A DNA stretch of 14,323 nt. Source: Oceanospirillaceae bacterium UBA1126 (GTDB lineage Bacteria; Pseudomonadota; Gammaproteobacteria; Pseudomonadales; Balneatricaceae). A program made the translations under genes and the position numbers. The notes beneath the pieces are model-generated. The model was not told the origin of the DNA. It made no database searches and saw only the letters and a program-made list of their open reading frames with translations. Where the stretch lies: NCBI GenBank assembly GCA_002312935.1, contig DCAT01000035.1, positions 1,426-15,748 of the forward strand. The letters are read 5' to 3'. Positions 1-7,626 of this stretch are shown here, in pieces (the stretch's first letter is position 1; every line of letters starts with the position of its first letter).

Positions 1-882
1 AAATACCCTTCGTCCTGGTTACAGTGGCTAGAACAAGACGCTGCAGAAGAACTAGCACAGCAACCCTTGAGTGCAGGGGGTTTGTATTTCCCTCACAGTG
101 GCTGGGTTTCTCCTGTAGATTGGTGTGAATCCTTGTGTGATCAAAGTGGTGCCAATGTGTGGCTCGGTACAGATGTGGTAGGCATGCAGCAAACCCAAAA
201 TCACGTTTGGCGCCTTACCCTAGCAGGTGCTTATTCAGGCGACTATGAGTTTGACGCTGTCGTTATTGCCAATGCCAACGGTGCTAAGGACTTATTGGCC
301 AAACAGTCCATCTCGTTAAAATCTATTCGTGGTCAAGTAAGTTACATTGCAGCTGATGAAAAAATAGGGCAAAGCCCCGCGCTTGTGGTTTGTGGCGAAG
401 GCTATGTGACACCAGCCCAGCAAGGCGTCTTTGCGGTGGGAGCCAGCTATAATTTGCACACAGTGGACATGGCCTTATCGGCGCAAGATCATACTGACAA
501 TTTGAGTCGTTTAAGTGAAGTGCTGCCAAGGCACAAAAAGCTTGGCTCAAACTCTATTGCTGGTGGTAGAGTGAGTTTTAGGGCGGTAACCCCAGATTAC
601 CTGCCACTGGTAGGGCAGCTGGCTGATGAGTCCAAAGTATTAGATCGCTTTGCAAAATTGCGCCAAGATGCTAATTATAAGTTTGCTGAACAGATGCCTT
701 ATTTAGCAGGGCTGTATATTAATGCAGGCCATGGCTCTAAGGGCTTAATAACTGCGCCCTTAAGTGCAGAGATATTAGCCAGCCAGATGGCCAACCAAAG
801 CCTGCCTGTGGCACAATGTGTAGCCTGGGGTTTAGACCCCAACCGATTCATTATTCGCGACTTAATACGCCGTAAACGTTAA
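1..882 (+). CDS. mnmC: MnmC, C-terminal FAD oxidoreductase part (5'-truncated by the window)
   Basis: This is the 3' part of the bifunctional tRNA 5-methylaminomethyl-2-thiouridine biosynthesis protein. The FAD-dependent domain removes the carboxymethyl group from cmnm5(s2)U at the wobble position of certain tRNAs, and the N-terminal methyltransferase domain (outside the window) then methylates the product. The frame is open from base 1 (KYPSSWLQWLEQD...), so the gene enters from the left and the TTG at 67 is not the true start. About 293 residues are visible. Family signatures are the GGLYFPHSGWVSP stretch, GGRVSFRAVTPDYLPLVG, and the C-terminal GLYINAGHGSKGL stretch typical of this DAO-fold domain. 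The usual full length is about 660 residues, so roughly the last 45% is present. It ends in TAA 14 bases before the next gene. The MnmC assignment is firm; whether the methyltransferase domain is fused cannot be seen. Confidence 0.9.
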   Translation, partial: KYPSSWLQWLEQDAAEELAQQPLSAGGLYFPHSGWVSPVDWCESLCDQSGANVWLGTDVVGMQQTQNHVWRLTLAGAYSGDYEFDAVVIANANGAKDLLAKQSISLKSIRGQVSYIAADEKIGQSPALVVCGEGYVTPAQQGVFAVGASYNLHTVDMALSAQDHTDNLSRLSEVLPRHKKLGSNSIAGGRVSFRAVTPDYLPLVGQLADESKVLDRFAKLRQDANYKFAEQMPYLAGLYINAGHGSKGLITAPLSAEILASQMANQSLPVAQCVAWGLDPNRFIIRDLIRRKR

Positions 883-896
883 CTGAGATCCATGCT

Positions 897-1280
897 GTGA
901 ACCCAACTAAAATTAAACTTCATAAAAGTAGCAACACTCTAGAACTTAGCTATGCAGAAACTGCTGGTGAGGTTAGCTACACTTTATCTGCAGAATACCT
1001 GCGTATTTCCTCGCCCAGTGCAGAAGTTAGGGGCCATAGCCCAGACCAAGCGGTGCTGCAGGTGGGTAAGAGCAGAGTTAAATTAGTGGGTGTTGAGGGC
1101 GTAGGCCATTACGCAGTTAAACTTGAATTTGATGATGGCCATGATTCGGGTTTGTATACGTGGAATTACCTCCATGACCTTAGTATTAATCAACAACAGC
1201 ACTGGGATGATTACTTAGAGGAATTAAACCAAGCTAAACAAAGCCGAGACCCACACACTAGCGTGGTCCAGTTTGTTTAG
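897..1280 (+). CDS. DUF971 / gamma-butyrobetaine hydroxylase N-terminal-like protein
   Basis: This small 127-residue protein belongs to the DUF971 family, which resembles the N-terminal domain of gamma-butyrobetaine hydroxylase. The family pattern is visible: an N-terminal segment relating to basic residues and strands (TKIKLHKSSNTLELSYA), a SAEYLRISSPSAEVRGH stretch, and a central VGVEGVGHYAVKLEFDDGHDSGLYTWNYL block with the conserved GHYAV.L.F.DGHDSGIY.W.YL pattern. Stand-alone members are common in gammaproteobacteria and their biochemical role is unknown; a link to Fe-S or metal handling has been discussed for the fold. The start is a GTG. The ATG five bases upstream is out of frame and stops at once, and only a weak GAG lies upstream, so translation may be coupled to mnmC. 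Family assignment is confident, function is not known. Confidence 0.85.
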   Translation: MNPTKIKLHKSSNTLELSYAETAGEVSYTLSAEYLRISSPSAEVRGHSPDQAVLQVGKSRVKLVGVEGVGHYAVKLEFDDGHDSGLYTWNYLHDLSINQQQHWDDYLEELNQAKQSRDPHTSVVQFV

Positions 1281-1289
1281 CTCACTAGG

Positions 1290-1904
1290 TTATAAGATAA
1301 CAAGGTGATTAGGCAGTTCGTCTCGATCATGGGTTGATGGCACATGCTCTGCGAGTAGGTCGCCACAAGCTGTTATAGCAGCGATGAGTCCAGCCTCGGT
1401 GTTGTTGGCTTTTATTTGGGCTAAGAGCGGCTTCAAGATACTGTCCCATGCATCATCCGGCACAAAGTTATTAATGCCTCTATCTGCTAAAATCTCGGCA
1501 TAGCGCTCAGCTTCTGAGACAAAGATAAGCACGCCAGTTTCACCCTGAGTGTGGTGCAACCCTTGGGCCAAAAACTGCTCCTTTGCTACTAGCGCTGCTC
1601 TGTTGTATTTAACGTGTTTTGGCACCAAAAAATGTTTTAGAGAACGCCAACGAAACATAAAAGCTAAGGCAATAAATTCAATCAACTGAATCCAAAGAAT
1701 GTCCGTTTGACTTAACCAAAGGTTAGTTTGGAATAGCAGTGCAGGTGTCACTAAGGTGATTAAAGCAGCCCACATAGTGGGAATGAAGTAGTAGTCATCA
1801 CTCTCACCAGCCAATACGGTTACCAACTCAGCGTCGGTCCTTTTTTCAGCCAACTCAATAGCTTGCGATACCTTGGCTTGTTGTTGCTTGTTAATTAATG
1901 TCAT
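1290..1904 (-). CDS. Short membrane TPM-domain protein
   Basis: This 204-residue protein is the shorter TPM-domain partner often encoded after a LemA and a long TPM protein. The TPM fold is split by membrane segments. The N-terminal part (about residues 8-35, QAIELAEKRTDAELVTVLA) is followed by hydrophobic segments at about 38-60 and 68-85. The second part, about 95-190, carries GVLIFVSEAERYAEILADRGI. Function is unresolved; TPM domains have been linked to membrane and envelope maintenance, and reported phosphatase activity is family-level only. I chose the ATG at 1904 because GGAGG sits nine bases upstream. A start farther upstream at 2033 would add an implausible Trp/Arg-rich leader that is only the out-of-frame reading of the neighbour's glycine repeats. 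The Shine-Dalgarno and first codons overlap the end of the preceding TPM gene, so the two are translationally coupled. Confidence 0.8.
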   Translation of the reverse strand: MTLINKQQQAKVSQAIELAEKRTDAELVTVLAGESDDYYFIPTMWAALITLVTPALLFQTNLWLSQTDILWIQLIEFIALAFMFRWRSLKHFLVPKHVKYNRAALVAKEQFLAQGLHHTQGETGVLIFVSEAERYAEILADRGINNFVPDDAWDSILKPLLAQIKANNTEAGLIAAITACGDLLAEHVPSTHDRDELPNHLVIL

Positions 1905-1906
1905 CG

Positions 1907-2698
1907 TTACCATCCTCCAGATGCGCCACCGCCACCAAATCCGCCACCACCGCCGGAAAATCCACCAAATCCACCTCCACCAGAGCTTCGGCCACCCGAA
2001 CTGCCACCTAAGAAAATTAGAGGGAGTAACCAAAGGCTACTTCTGCCGCGGCGCCCACCACGGGAGCCAAGGCGGTTCATCGCTGCAAAAGCCATAAAAA
2101 TAAACATAAATATGAGGCTAGGTAAGCCTGAGCCATTACCTGAGGTCTTTCTTTTAGCAGCAGGCTGGATATATTCGCCGCCAAGAGCAGAAACGATGGC
2201 CTTAGTACCTACCAACAGGCCGCCACTAAAGTCACCCGTTTTAAACCGAGGCAGAATATACTCCTGAATAATTGAAGCGCTTATGGCGTCGGTCACCACA
2301 CCCTCTAACCCATAACCCACTTCAATCCGGACTTTACGCTCGGCTTGGGCTAGGATCAGCACAATACCGTTGTCTTGCTCTTTCTGACCCACTCCCCAAG
2401 CACGGCCCATTTCTACACCAGCTTGCTCAATGCTATAACCTTGTAAGTCTTTAAGGGTAACGACAATGATTTGATTACTGGAAGCCTTCTCATGCCCCGC
2501 CAGTAATTGGTTAATTTTTTGCTCAGAAGGCGCATCAATTAAATTGGCTTGGTCCAACACACGTGAGCTCAGTTTAGGCGCTTCAAATGCCGCGAAAGTG
2601 GGCAATGTTAATGCCAGCACCCACAAAGCAATAAGACCTACTATTAACCATTGTGGCTGCCTTTTAGGTGTTATTCCTTGTGTCATTTCCAGTTGCAT
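1907..2698 (-). CDS. TPM-domain protein with glycine-rich C-terminal tail (YgcG-like)
   Basis: This 263-residue protein has an N-terminal signal or anchor segment (about 18-37), a periplasmic TPM domain (about 45-172, with WGVGQKEQDNGIVL and the GYGLEG motif near 128-133), hydrophobic stretches near 192-207 and 222-231, and a very glycine-rich tail (from about 231) ending in GASGGW. That ending is typical of this family, in which the tail follows a membrane segment. Databases often misname such proteins 'methanol dehydrogenase'; nothing here supports that. The start ATG at 2698 overlaps the LemA stop by one base (TAATG), with AGGTGAG upstream, so it is coupled to lemA. An internal ATG at 2686 is less likely because its spacing to GGA is too short. 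The LemA-TPM-TPM trio is a recurrent arrangement suggesting a joint envelope function. Confidence 0.85.
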   Translation of the reverse strand: MQLEMTQGITPKRQPQWLIVGLIALWVLALTLPTFAAFEAPKLSSRVLDQANLIDAPSEQKINQLLAGHEKASSNQIIVVTLKDLQGYSIEQAGVEMGRAWGVGQKEQDNGIVLILAQAERKVRIEVGYGLEGVVTDAISASIIQEYILPRFKTGDFSGGLLVGTKAIVSALGGEYIQPAAKRKTSGNGSGLPSLIFMFIFMAFAAMNRLGSRGGRRGRSSLWLLPLIFLGGSSGGRSSGGGGFGGFSGGGGGFGGGGASGGW

Positions 2699-3297
2699 TA
2701 GAAACTCACCTTTGGCGCTGTGGCAGCGTCTTGGCTGGTGGCTGTGTAGGCTTCACGCAGCTTTAAGTCGCTGTATAAAAGGCCATGCCATAGTTTACCT
2801 GGAAAAGTTCGGATTTCAGTGTTGTAGCGCTCTGTGGCGGCAATGTAGTCTCTACGAGCCACACTTATACGATTTTCAGTCCCTTCAAGTTGCGACTGCA
2901 GGGCCAAAAAGTTTTGATTAGCTTTTAGGTCTGGATAACGTTCACTGACTACTAGTAAGCGTTTTAGGGCACTGCCAAGTTGGCCTTGAGCTTGTTGAAA
3001 TTGCGCCATAGCTTGAGGGTTTTCTAATAGATCTTTACTCACCTGGATGGAGCCCACTTTTGCCCGTGCATTAGTCACGGCGATAAGCGTGTCCTTCTCC
3101 TGTTTTGCATAACCCTTAACAGTACTTACTAGGTTAGGAATAAGGTCTGCACGGCGTTGGTATTGGTTTTCAACCTGAGACCATGATGACTTTAGTTGCT
3201 CATCGTAGGTGGGGATATTGTTGACGCCACATGCGCTTAAGGCAAGGCTGGCAACCACTAAGGCGAGGGCATGTACCCAACGTTTAAAAGACAACAT
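2698..3297 (-). CDS. lemA: LemA family lipoprotein
   Basis: This 199-residue LemA-family protein starts with a lipoprotein signal peptide (MLSFKRW, hydrophobic core, lipobox LSAC with Cys23). Gly at +2 is compatible with outer-membrane sorting. The mature part shows the LemA helical-bundle hallmarks: YDEQLKSSWSQVENQYQRRADLIPNLVSTVKGYA, the AR..V motif, RYPDLKANQNFLALQSQLEGTENRI, and ARRDYI.A...YN. Bacterial LemA proteins have no established enzymatic role. I chose the ATG at 3297 because it is preceded by TTGGAAAC at suitable spacing and gives a clean signal peptide. The longer reading from 3369 would bury the signal peptide and run through an intergenic hairpin. It is the first gene of the LemA-TPM-TPM operon. 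Confidence 0.87.
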   Translation of the reverse strand: MLSFKRWVHALALVVASLALSACGVNNIPTYDEQLKSSWSQVENQYQRRADLIPNLVSTVKGYAKQEKDTLIAVTNARAKVGSIQVSKDLLENPQAMAQFQQAQGQLGSALKRLLVVSERYPDLKANQNFLALQSQLEGTENRISVARRDYIAATERYNTEIRTFPGKLWHGLLYSDLKLREAYTATSQDAATAPKVSF

Positions 3298-3352
3298 AGT
3301 GTGTTTCCAATTTAATTCAATAATAAACTGCATTGCCCCTAATGATGGGCCT

Positions 3353-3376
3353 AAAAGCTCAACTTTCAAGGCTTTT
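3353..3376 (-). terminator. Possible weak terminator after the GntR gene
   Basis: The minus strand reads AAAAGC, a 12-base loop, then GCTTTT: a perfect six-pair stem ending in a T run, 15 bases beyond the GntR stop codon. The stem is mostly A/T and short, so termination would be weak. It is, however, the only structure between the catabolic cluster and the lemA operon. The symmetry means it could act in either direction. Confidence 0.35.
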
Positions 3377-3391
3377 GATCAACTATTAAGG

Positions 3392-4063
3392 CTAATCAAT
3401 TTGCCCAAGAGCAATGGCTCCAGCGGCTTTTACGTGGGCAACACAAGCCTTTCTTGCCGCTTCACCATCGCGGTTAGAGATAGCCAGCATGATAGCCTGC
3501 ATTTCTTTAAGGCTGTTTTGCCAACGTCCGTGTTGGGATATGGTTCCCGCTCGCAACACCATGATACGAGCTAAAAGGCGGTTAAGGCTGGTGTCCAGTT
3601 CGTCATTGCCACTACCTTCGAGTAGTTGCTCATAAAAATCTTTAGTACAGGCCAAAATTTCACTTACTCTAGAGTGGTCAAAGGCCTTTTTTAATGCATC
3701 AGTCGTTTCTTGTAGTGAGTTAATCTGGTCGTTGCTTGCACGCTCACAAAATAACTCACCTGCTAAACCCTCCAGAGCAGCGCGCAACTCATAAATGTTT
3801 TTTATGTCCTGTGCGTCTAGCACAGTGACACTTGGCCCACGTTGGCCGGCGTATTGAACTAAACCTTCCGACTCTAGGTGTCGTAACGCTTCTCTCACAG
3901 ATGTCCGGCTTACATCGAGTGCCTTGCACAGTTCTCTTTCTACCAACCTTTGACCCGGTTTAAACTGAGCACTAATGATGGCATTACGTAGCTTATCTAA
4001 TACGATCTGGCGCAAAGTTATGGTGTTACGAGTGACTTTGAGGTTAGAAAGATCATTGATCAT
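3392..4063 (-). CDS. GntR-family regulator, FCD (FadR/VanR-like) subfamily
   Basis: This 223-residue regulator has an N-terminal GntR winged helix (about residues 15-80; GQRLVERELCKALDVSRTSVREALRHLE is the helix-turn-helix) and a C-terminal all-helical FCD ligand domain (about 88-215). FCD regulators usually bind a small carboxylate and often a metal held by Asp, His, His, His. Three of these four positions appear replaced here (T140 and Y144 where D...H is usual, M188 in KEMQAI where EH is usual); H210 remains. It is the last gene of the catabolic cluster, four bases after the PcaC-like gene, with no strong Shine-Dalgarno, so it is probably coupled. By position it is the likely pathway regulator, and the palindromes near 6045 and 10145-10183 are candidate operators. 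Specificity is inferred only. Confidence 0.88.
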   Translation of the reverse strand: MINDLSNLKVTRNTITLRQIVLDKLRNAIISAQFKPGQRLVERELCKALDVSRTSVREALRHLESEGLVQYAGQRGPSVTVLDAQDIKNIYELRAALEGLAGELFCERASNDQINSLQETTDALKKAFDHSRVSEILACTKDFYEQLLEGSGNDELDTSLNRLLARIMVLRAGTISQHGRWQNSLKEMQAIMLAISNRDGEAARKACVAHVKAAGAIALGQID

Positions 4064-4066
4064 TAA

Positions 4067-4465
4067 TTAAGACTCTGCAGCCATTTCTGCTAATACTTCA
4101 CGGGCGCACCGAAAAGCATCAATAGAAGCGGGTACACCACAATAAATAGCGCTTTGTAGTAGTACTTCACGGATTTCATCTTGGGTGCAGCCATTGTTGA
4201 AAGCCCCACGGATGTGGATTTTTAGCTCGTGGGGCCGATTTAACGCCGTAATCATACCTAAATTCACCAAACTGCGAGTTTTACGGGGTAACCCGTCACG
4301 GTTCCAAATGCTGTCCCAGCAGTACTCAGTAACAAGCTCCTGCAAGGGCCATGTAAAGTCGTCAGCTGCAGCAATAGAGGCATCCACATAGGCATCTCCC
4401 AGGACAGCTTTACGGGTTTTTAAGCCGGCTTCAAATTTTTCTGATCTGTGTTTTGAATCTGACAT
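4067..4465 (-). CDS. Carboxymuconolactone decarboxylase (PcaC-like) family protein
   Basis: This 132-residue protein aligns well over its whole length with the 4-carboxymuconolactone decarboxylase (PcaC) pattern: GLKTRKAVLGDAYVD, FTWPLQELVTEYCWDSIW, RKTRSLVNLGMITALNRPHELKIH and the IRGAFNNGCTQDEIREVLLQ block. The CxxC of the AhpD peroxidase branch is absent, so a decarboxylase or lyase-type role is more likely than peroxidase activity. No other protocatechuate-pathway genes are visible, so it probably acts on a related carboxylated ring-cleavage product of this cluster rather than on carboxymuconolactone itself. AAGGA lies seven bases before the ATG. It follows gabD by 31 bases and precedes the GntR gene by three. 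Family is confident; substrate is unknown. Confidence 0.85.
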   Translation of the reverse strand: MSDSKHRSEKFEAGLKTRKAVLGDAYVDASIAAADDFTWPLQELVTEYCWDSIWNRDGLPRKTRSLVNLGMITALNRPHELKIHIRGAFNNGCTQDEIREVLLQSAIYCGVPASIDAFRCAREVLAEMAAES

Positions 4466-4496
4466 TAATTAATCCTTTTTCAGGCCTAAAAAGTTA

Positions 4497-5948
4497 TTAC
4501 AAACCACCCATTAACATGTATTTAATTTCTAGAAAGTCTTCAATACCATAATGCGACCCTTCGCGGCCGATGCCTGATTGTTTTATACCGCCAAAAGGAG
4601 CCACTTCTGTGGAGATGATGCCTTCATTAATACCTACGATGCCATACTCTAAAGCTTCACCTACGCGCCATACACGGCCAATATCACGGGTGTAAAAGTA
4701 GGCGGCTAAACCAAATTCAGTGTCATTAGCCAAGGCTATGGCATGTTCTTCATCTTTAAACTTAAAAATGGGGGCTAGGGGGCCAAAGGTTTCTTCAGTA
4801 GCCACCTTCATGTTGGTGGTGGCATTGCCAATAATGGTAGGGGTAAAAAAAGTACCCCCTAAGGCATGACTATCTCCTCCACATATCAGGTCACCACCTT
4901 TGCTCAAGGCATCTTTAATGTGTGCGTTTACTTTATCAATAGCGCCTTGGTTAATCATAGGGCCCTGAGTGACACCCTCATCCATCCCATTACCTACTTG
5001 AAGTTCGGCTACCTTCTCTGCAAGCTTAGCAATAAATGCGTCGTACACCCCTTCTTGTACAATAAAGCGGTTAACACAAACACAGGTTTGCCCTGCATTG
5101 CGATACTTGCCAGCGATAGCGCCAGTTACAGCAGCATCAAGGTCGGCATCGTTAAACACGATAAACGGTGCATTACCCCCTAGCTCAAGGGATACTTTCT
5201 TCAGCGTGGGAGCACATTGTTGCATCAACAATTTGCCCACAGCCGTAGAACCAGTAAAGGTGAGTTTACGAACAGTGGGGTTACTGGTGAGTTCAGCGCC
5301 AATTGGACGAGGTTGACCAGTAATTACATTAAATACGCCAGCTGGAATGCCGGCTTCTTCTGCTAGTACGGCTAACGCTAAAGCAGAAAAAGGGGTCTCA
5401 GATGCTGGGCGTACCACAAACCCACAACCTGCCGCCAATGCTGGGCCACACTTACGAGTAATCATAGCAGTTGGGAAATTCCAAGGTGTGATAGCAGCAA
5501 CAACACCTATGGGCTCTTTAGTGACGATAATACGAGCATCTGCCTTATGGGTAGGGATAACGTCACCATAAGTACGTTTACCCTCTTCGGCAAACCATTC
5601 TATAAAACTGGCAGCGTAAGCAATTTCGCCTTTCGCTTCATTTAACGGCTTACCTTGCTCTAAGGTCATTATTTTACCAAGGTCATTTTGGTTAGCCATA
5701 ATGAGGTCAAACCAACGGCGCAAAATAACCGCACGTTGCTTGGCAGTTTGCTTGCGCCAGCTAATCATCGCAACACGGGCCGCCTCAATTGCTCGAGCAG
5801 TTTCTGCAGCATTCATATCTGGAATGCTACCTACCACGTCGCCATTAGCAGGGTTAGTCACCTCTATTGTTGCGTTGGAATCGGCATCTAACCAAGTACC
5901 ATTAATATAAGCTTGCTGACGAAATAGCGCAGGATTGGTTAGTTGCAT
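4497..5948 (-). CDS. gabD: Succinate-semialdehyde dehydrogenase, NAD(P)+
   Basis: This 483-residue aldehyde dehydrogenase is very like GabD (482 residues in E. coli). It starts with the typical LFRQQAYINGTWLDA and carries the general base in LELGGNAPF (E255), the catalytic cysteine in NAGQTCVCVNR (C289, with the second family cysteine C291), and a C-terminal GREGSHYGIEDFLEIKYM. It oxidises succinate semialdehyde to succinate, feeding the TCA cycle. The usual Lys of the cofactor-binding KPA motif is Arg here (R180 in VVRPASETP), a variation also seen in other family members. AGGAA precedes the ATG at good spacing. A 158-bp gap with a 26-bp palindrome separates it from the upstream aldehyde dehydrogenase, so it may have its own promoter. 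No gabT or gabP is nearby, so the semialdehyde probably comes from the degradation pathway encoded alongside. Confidence 0.9.
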   Translation of the reverse strand: MQLTNPALFRQQAYINGTWLDADSNATIEVTNPANGDVVGSIPDMNAAETARAIEAARVAMISWRKQTAKQRAVILRRWFDLIMANQNDLGKIMTLEQGKPLNEAKGEIAYAASFIEWFAEEGKRTYGDVIPTHKADARIIVTKEPIGVVAAITPWNFPTAMITRKCGPALAAGCGFVVRPASETPFSALALAVLAEEAGIPAGVFNVITGQPRPIGAELTSNPTVRKLTFTGSTAVGKLLMQQCAPTLKKVSLELGGNAPFIVFNDADLDAAVTGAIAGKYRNAGQTCVCVNRFIVQEGVYDAFIAKLAEKVAELQVGNGMDEGVTQGPMINQGAIDKVNAHIKDALSKGGDLICGGDSHALGGTFFTPTIIGNATTNMKVATEETFGPLAPIFKFKDEEHAIALANDTEFGLAAYFYTRDIGRVWRVGEALEYGIVGINEGIISTEVAPFGGIKQSGIGREGSHYGIEDFLEIKYMLMGGL

Positions 5949-6032
5949 GATGTGGTTCCTATAATTAGTAATAGCAATGTAGTTAGGTGGCTAGCTCTGG
6001 GGCATTGTGCCTATCGAGCTGTATGTTATATT

Positions 6033-6058
6033 AAAATGTTCAATATATTAAACGTTTT
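6033..6058. promoter_or_regulatory. 26-bp near-perfect palindrome upstream of gabD (candidate operator)
   Basis: Eleven of thirteen base pairs match around a centre at 6045.5. The half-site is AAAAYGTTYAATA, with core AATATATT and arms GTT/AAC. It lies 85 bases upstream of the gabD start in the only large gap of the minus-strand cluster. Length, symmetry and position suit a dimeric repressor such as the GntR protein encoded three genes later. AT-rich composition makes some symmetry expected by chance, but not this much in a gap of this size. A minus-strand -10-like TATAAA lies just upstream, around 6077-6082. Confidence 0.45.
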
Positions 6059-6106
6059 GATAACTTGTTTAGGTTTATATACGGGCTAAATTTTTAGGAC
6101 TATGGG

Positions 6107-7588
6107 TCAACGCATGATAAAAGGGTCAGACATCGGCTCGCTAGAGGTATTAATCCAAACAGTTTTTAGTTGGGTATAATCTTTTACCGCATCGATGCCA
6201 CTTTCACGGCCATACCCGCTTGCTTTAAAACCACCGATTGCCCCCATTGGTGAAACTGCTCGGTAAGTATTAACCCAAATGATGCCCGCTTGTACGGCTT
6301 TACTCATGCGATGAACTCGGCCATTATCTCGGGTCCAAATGCCAGCTGCTAAACCAAATTCACTGTCATTGGCTAAGGCTAAGGCTTCTGATTCATCCTG
6401 AAAACGAATGATGCTGGCTACTGGACCAAAAACTTCCTCTTGCATGATGCTACATTGATTGCTCTCTACTGCCAAGATAGTGGGGTGGTAATACCAGCCA
6501 TCGCTGGTTATACAGGCGCGCTCACCTCCATGAACGAGTTCCGCACCCTCTGCTAAAGCTGAAGCCACCATTCGTTCAACTAAAGCTAATTGTGATTGAG
6601 TGGCCATAGGCCCCATTTCAGAATTTGGGTCCATTGGGTCACCAATAATAATACTGGCAACCCGGGTTTTAAGGGCTGCTAAAAATTCATCATACACTCC
6701 ATCCTGAACTAATAAGCGGCTGCCGGCCACGCAACTTTGTCCGCTAGCGGCAAAGATGCCAGCAATAACACCATTTACGGCACTGCCAATGTCAGCGTCT
6801 TCAAAGATGATGTTGGGGGATTTTCCACCAAGTTCTAAGCTTAGTTGAGCTAGGTTTTCTGCGCTATTTTTAACCACAGCTTTGGCACCCTGGGCACCAC
6901 CAGTAAAAGCAATGCGCCTGACAAGCGGGTGCTTAGTTAACGCTGCGCCAGTATCAGCACCAAATCCAGTCACTACATTTATCACACCCTCTGGAAAACC
7001 GGCTTGCTTAACTAAATGCATTAACTCAACAATGGTGGCTGAAGCATGTTCAGAAGGCTTAAGTACCACAGTGTTACCTGCAGCCAGTGCTGGTGCAAGC
7101 TTAACCGCAGTTAAGTACATAGGGGAGTTCCATGGAATAATAGCGGCAACTACACCCAATGGTTCGTGGCTGGTATAGGCAAACATATCGGCTTTGTCTA
7201 ACGGTAAAGTCTGGCCTTCAAGTTTGTCCGCCTGGCCTGCGTAGTAGTAAAAAAATTCTGGCATGTAACCAATTTGGCCCATAGTTTCACGGATGAGTTT
7301 ACCGTTATCATTGGTTTCCAGTTGTGCCAGTTGTTCCTTGTTGGCAGCAATTAAATCGCCCAGTTTGCGCAATAGCTTACCTCTAGCAGTAGCGTGTAGG
7401 TTACGCCAGGCAGGGTTTTCAAAAGCATTATGTGCCGCCTGAACAGCGGCATTTACATCAGCATCTAGTGCGTGTGGAAAACTAGCCCATGGTTTTGCAT
7501 TAGCAGGGTTTAAGCTGTCAAAACGGTCACCATTTAGGGCATCAACCCATTGACCATTGATAAACATCTGATATTGGCGAAGGGCCAT
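6107..7588 (-). CDS. NAD(P)+-dependent aldehyde dehydrogenase
   Basis: This 493-residue member of the aldehyde dehydrogenase superfamily carries all active-site features: the cofactor motif IPWNSP, KPSE (K177), FTGGAQGA, the general base in LELGGKSPN (E252) and the catalytic cysteine in ASGQSCVAGSR (C286). It ends with the usual GGFKASGYGRESGIDAVKDYTQ stretch. It is not a GabD; the ASGQSC pocket and the sequence resemble dehydrogenases acting on catabolic semialdehydes. A strong AGGAG lies six bases before the ATG, 38 bases after the alpha/beta hydrolase gene. In the proposed pathway it would oxidise the aldehyde released by oxidative ring opening, the role of TgnC in trigonelline degradation, before hydrolysis. 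Fold and chemistry are certain, substrate is inferred. Confidence 0.88.
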   Translation of the reverse strand: MALRQYQMFINGQWVDALNGDRFDSLNPANAKPWASFPHALDADVNAAVQAAHNAFENPAWRNLHATARGKLLRKLGDLIAANKEQLAQLETNDNGKLIRETMGQIGYMPEFFYYYAGQADKLEGQTLPLDKADMFAYTSHEPLGVVAAIIPWNSPMYLTAVKLAPALAAGNTVVLKPSEHASATIVELMHLVKQAGFPEGVINVVTGFGADTGAALTKHPLVRRIAFTGGAQGAKAVVKNSAENLAQLSLELGGKSPNIIFEDADIGSAVNGVIAGIFAASGQSCVAGSRLLVQDGVYDEFLAALKTRVASIIIGDPMDPNSEMGPMATQSQLALVERMVASALAEGAELVHGGERACITSDGWYYHPTILAVESNQCSIMQEEVFGPVASIIRFQDESEALALANDSEFGLAAGIWTRDNGRVHRMSKAVQAGIIWVNTYRAVSPMGAIGGFKASGYGRESGIDAVKDYTQLKTVWINTSSEPMSDPFIMR

Positions 7589-7626
7589 AGGGTTCTCCTT
7601 AATTTACTTTGGTGCTTTACTACTAG

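Noticed and set aside
1289..1301. GTTAT-AAG-ATAAC hairpin between the convergent DUF971 and TPM genes
   Set aside because: The five-pair A/T-rich stem without a T run is too weak to call a terminator, and it overlaps the TPM stop region.
1905..2033. Trp/Arg-rich 43-residue N-terminal extension of the short TPM gene
   Set aside because: It is the other-frame reading of the glycine-rich tail of the preceding TPM gene; a good Shine-Dalgarno supports the start at 1904.
3298..3369. Longer LemA start at 3369
   Set aside because: It would bury the lipoprotein signal peptide; the ATG at 3297 has a fitting Shine-Dalgarno.
4061..4472. TTAATTAATG repeated exactly at the starts of the GntR and PcaC-like genes
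   Set aside because: TTAATTAA also occurs at 1891 and 9085 in unrelated positions, so it looks like chance in AT-rich DNA rather than a control element.
5098..5910. Several plus-strand open frames across gabD
   Set aside because: They are antisense to a well-conserved aldehyde dehydrogenase and show no family features.
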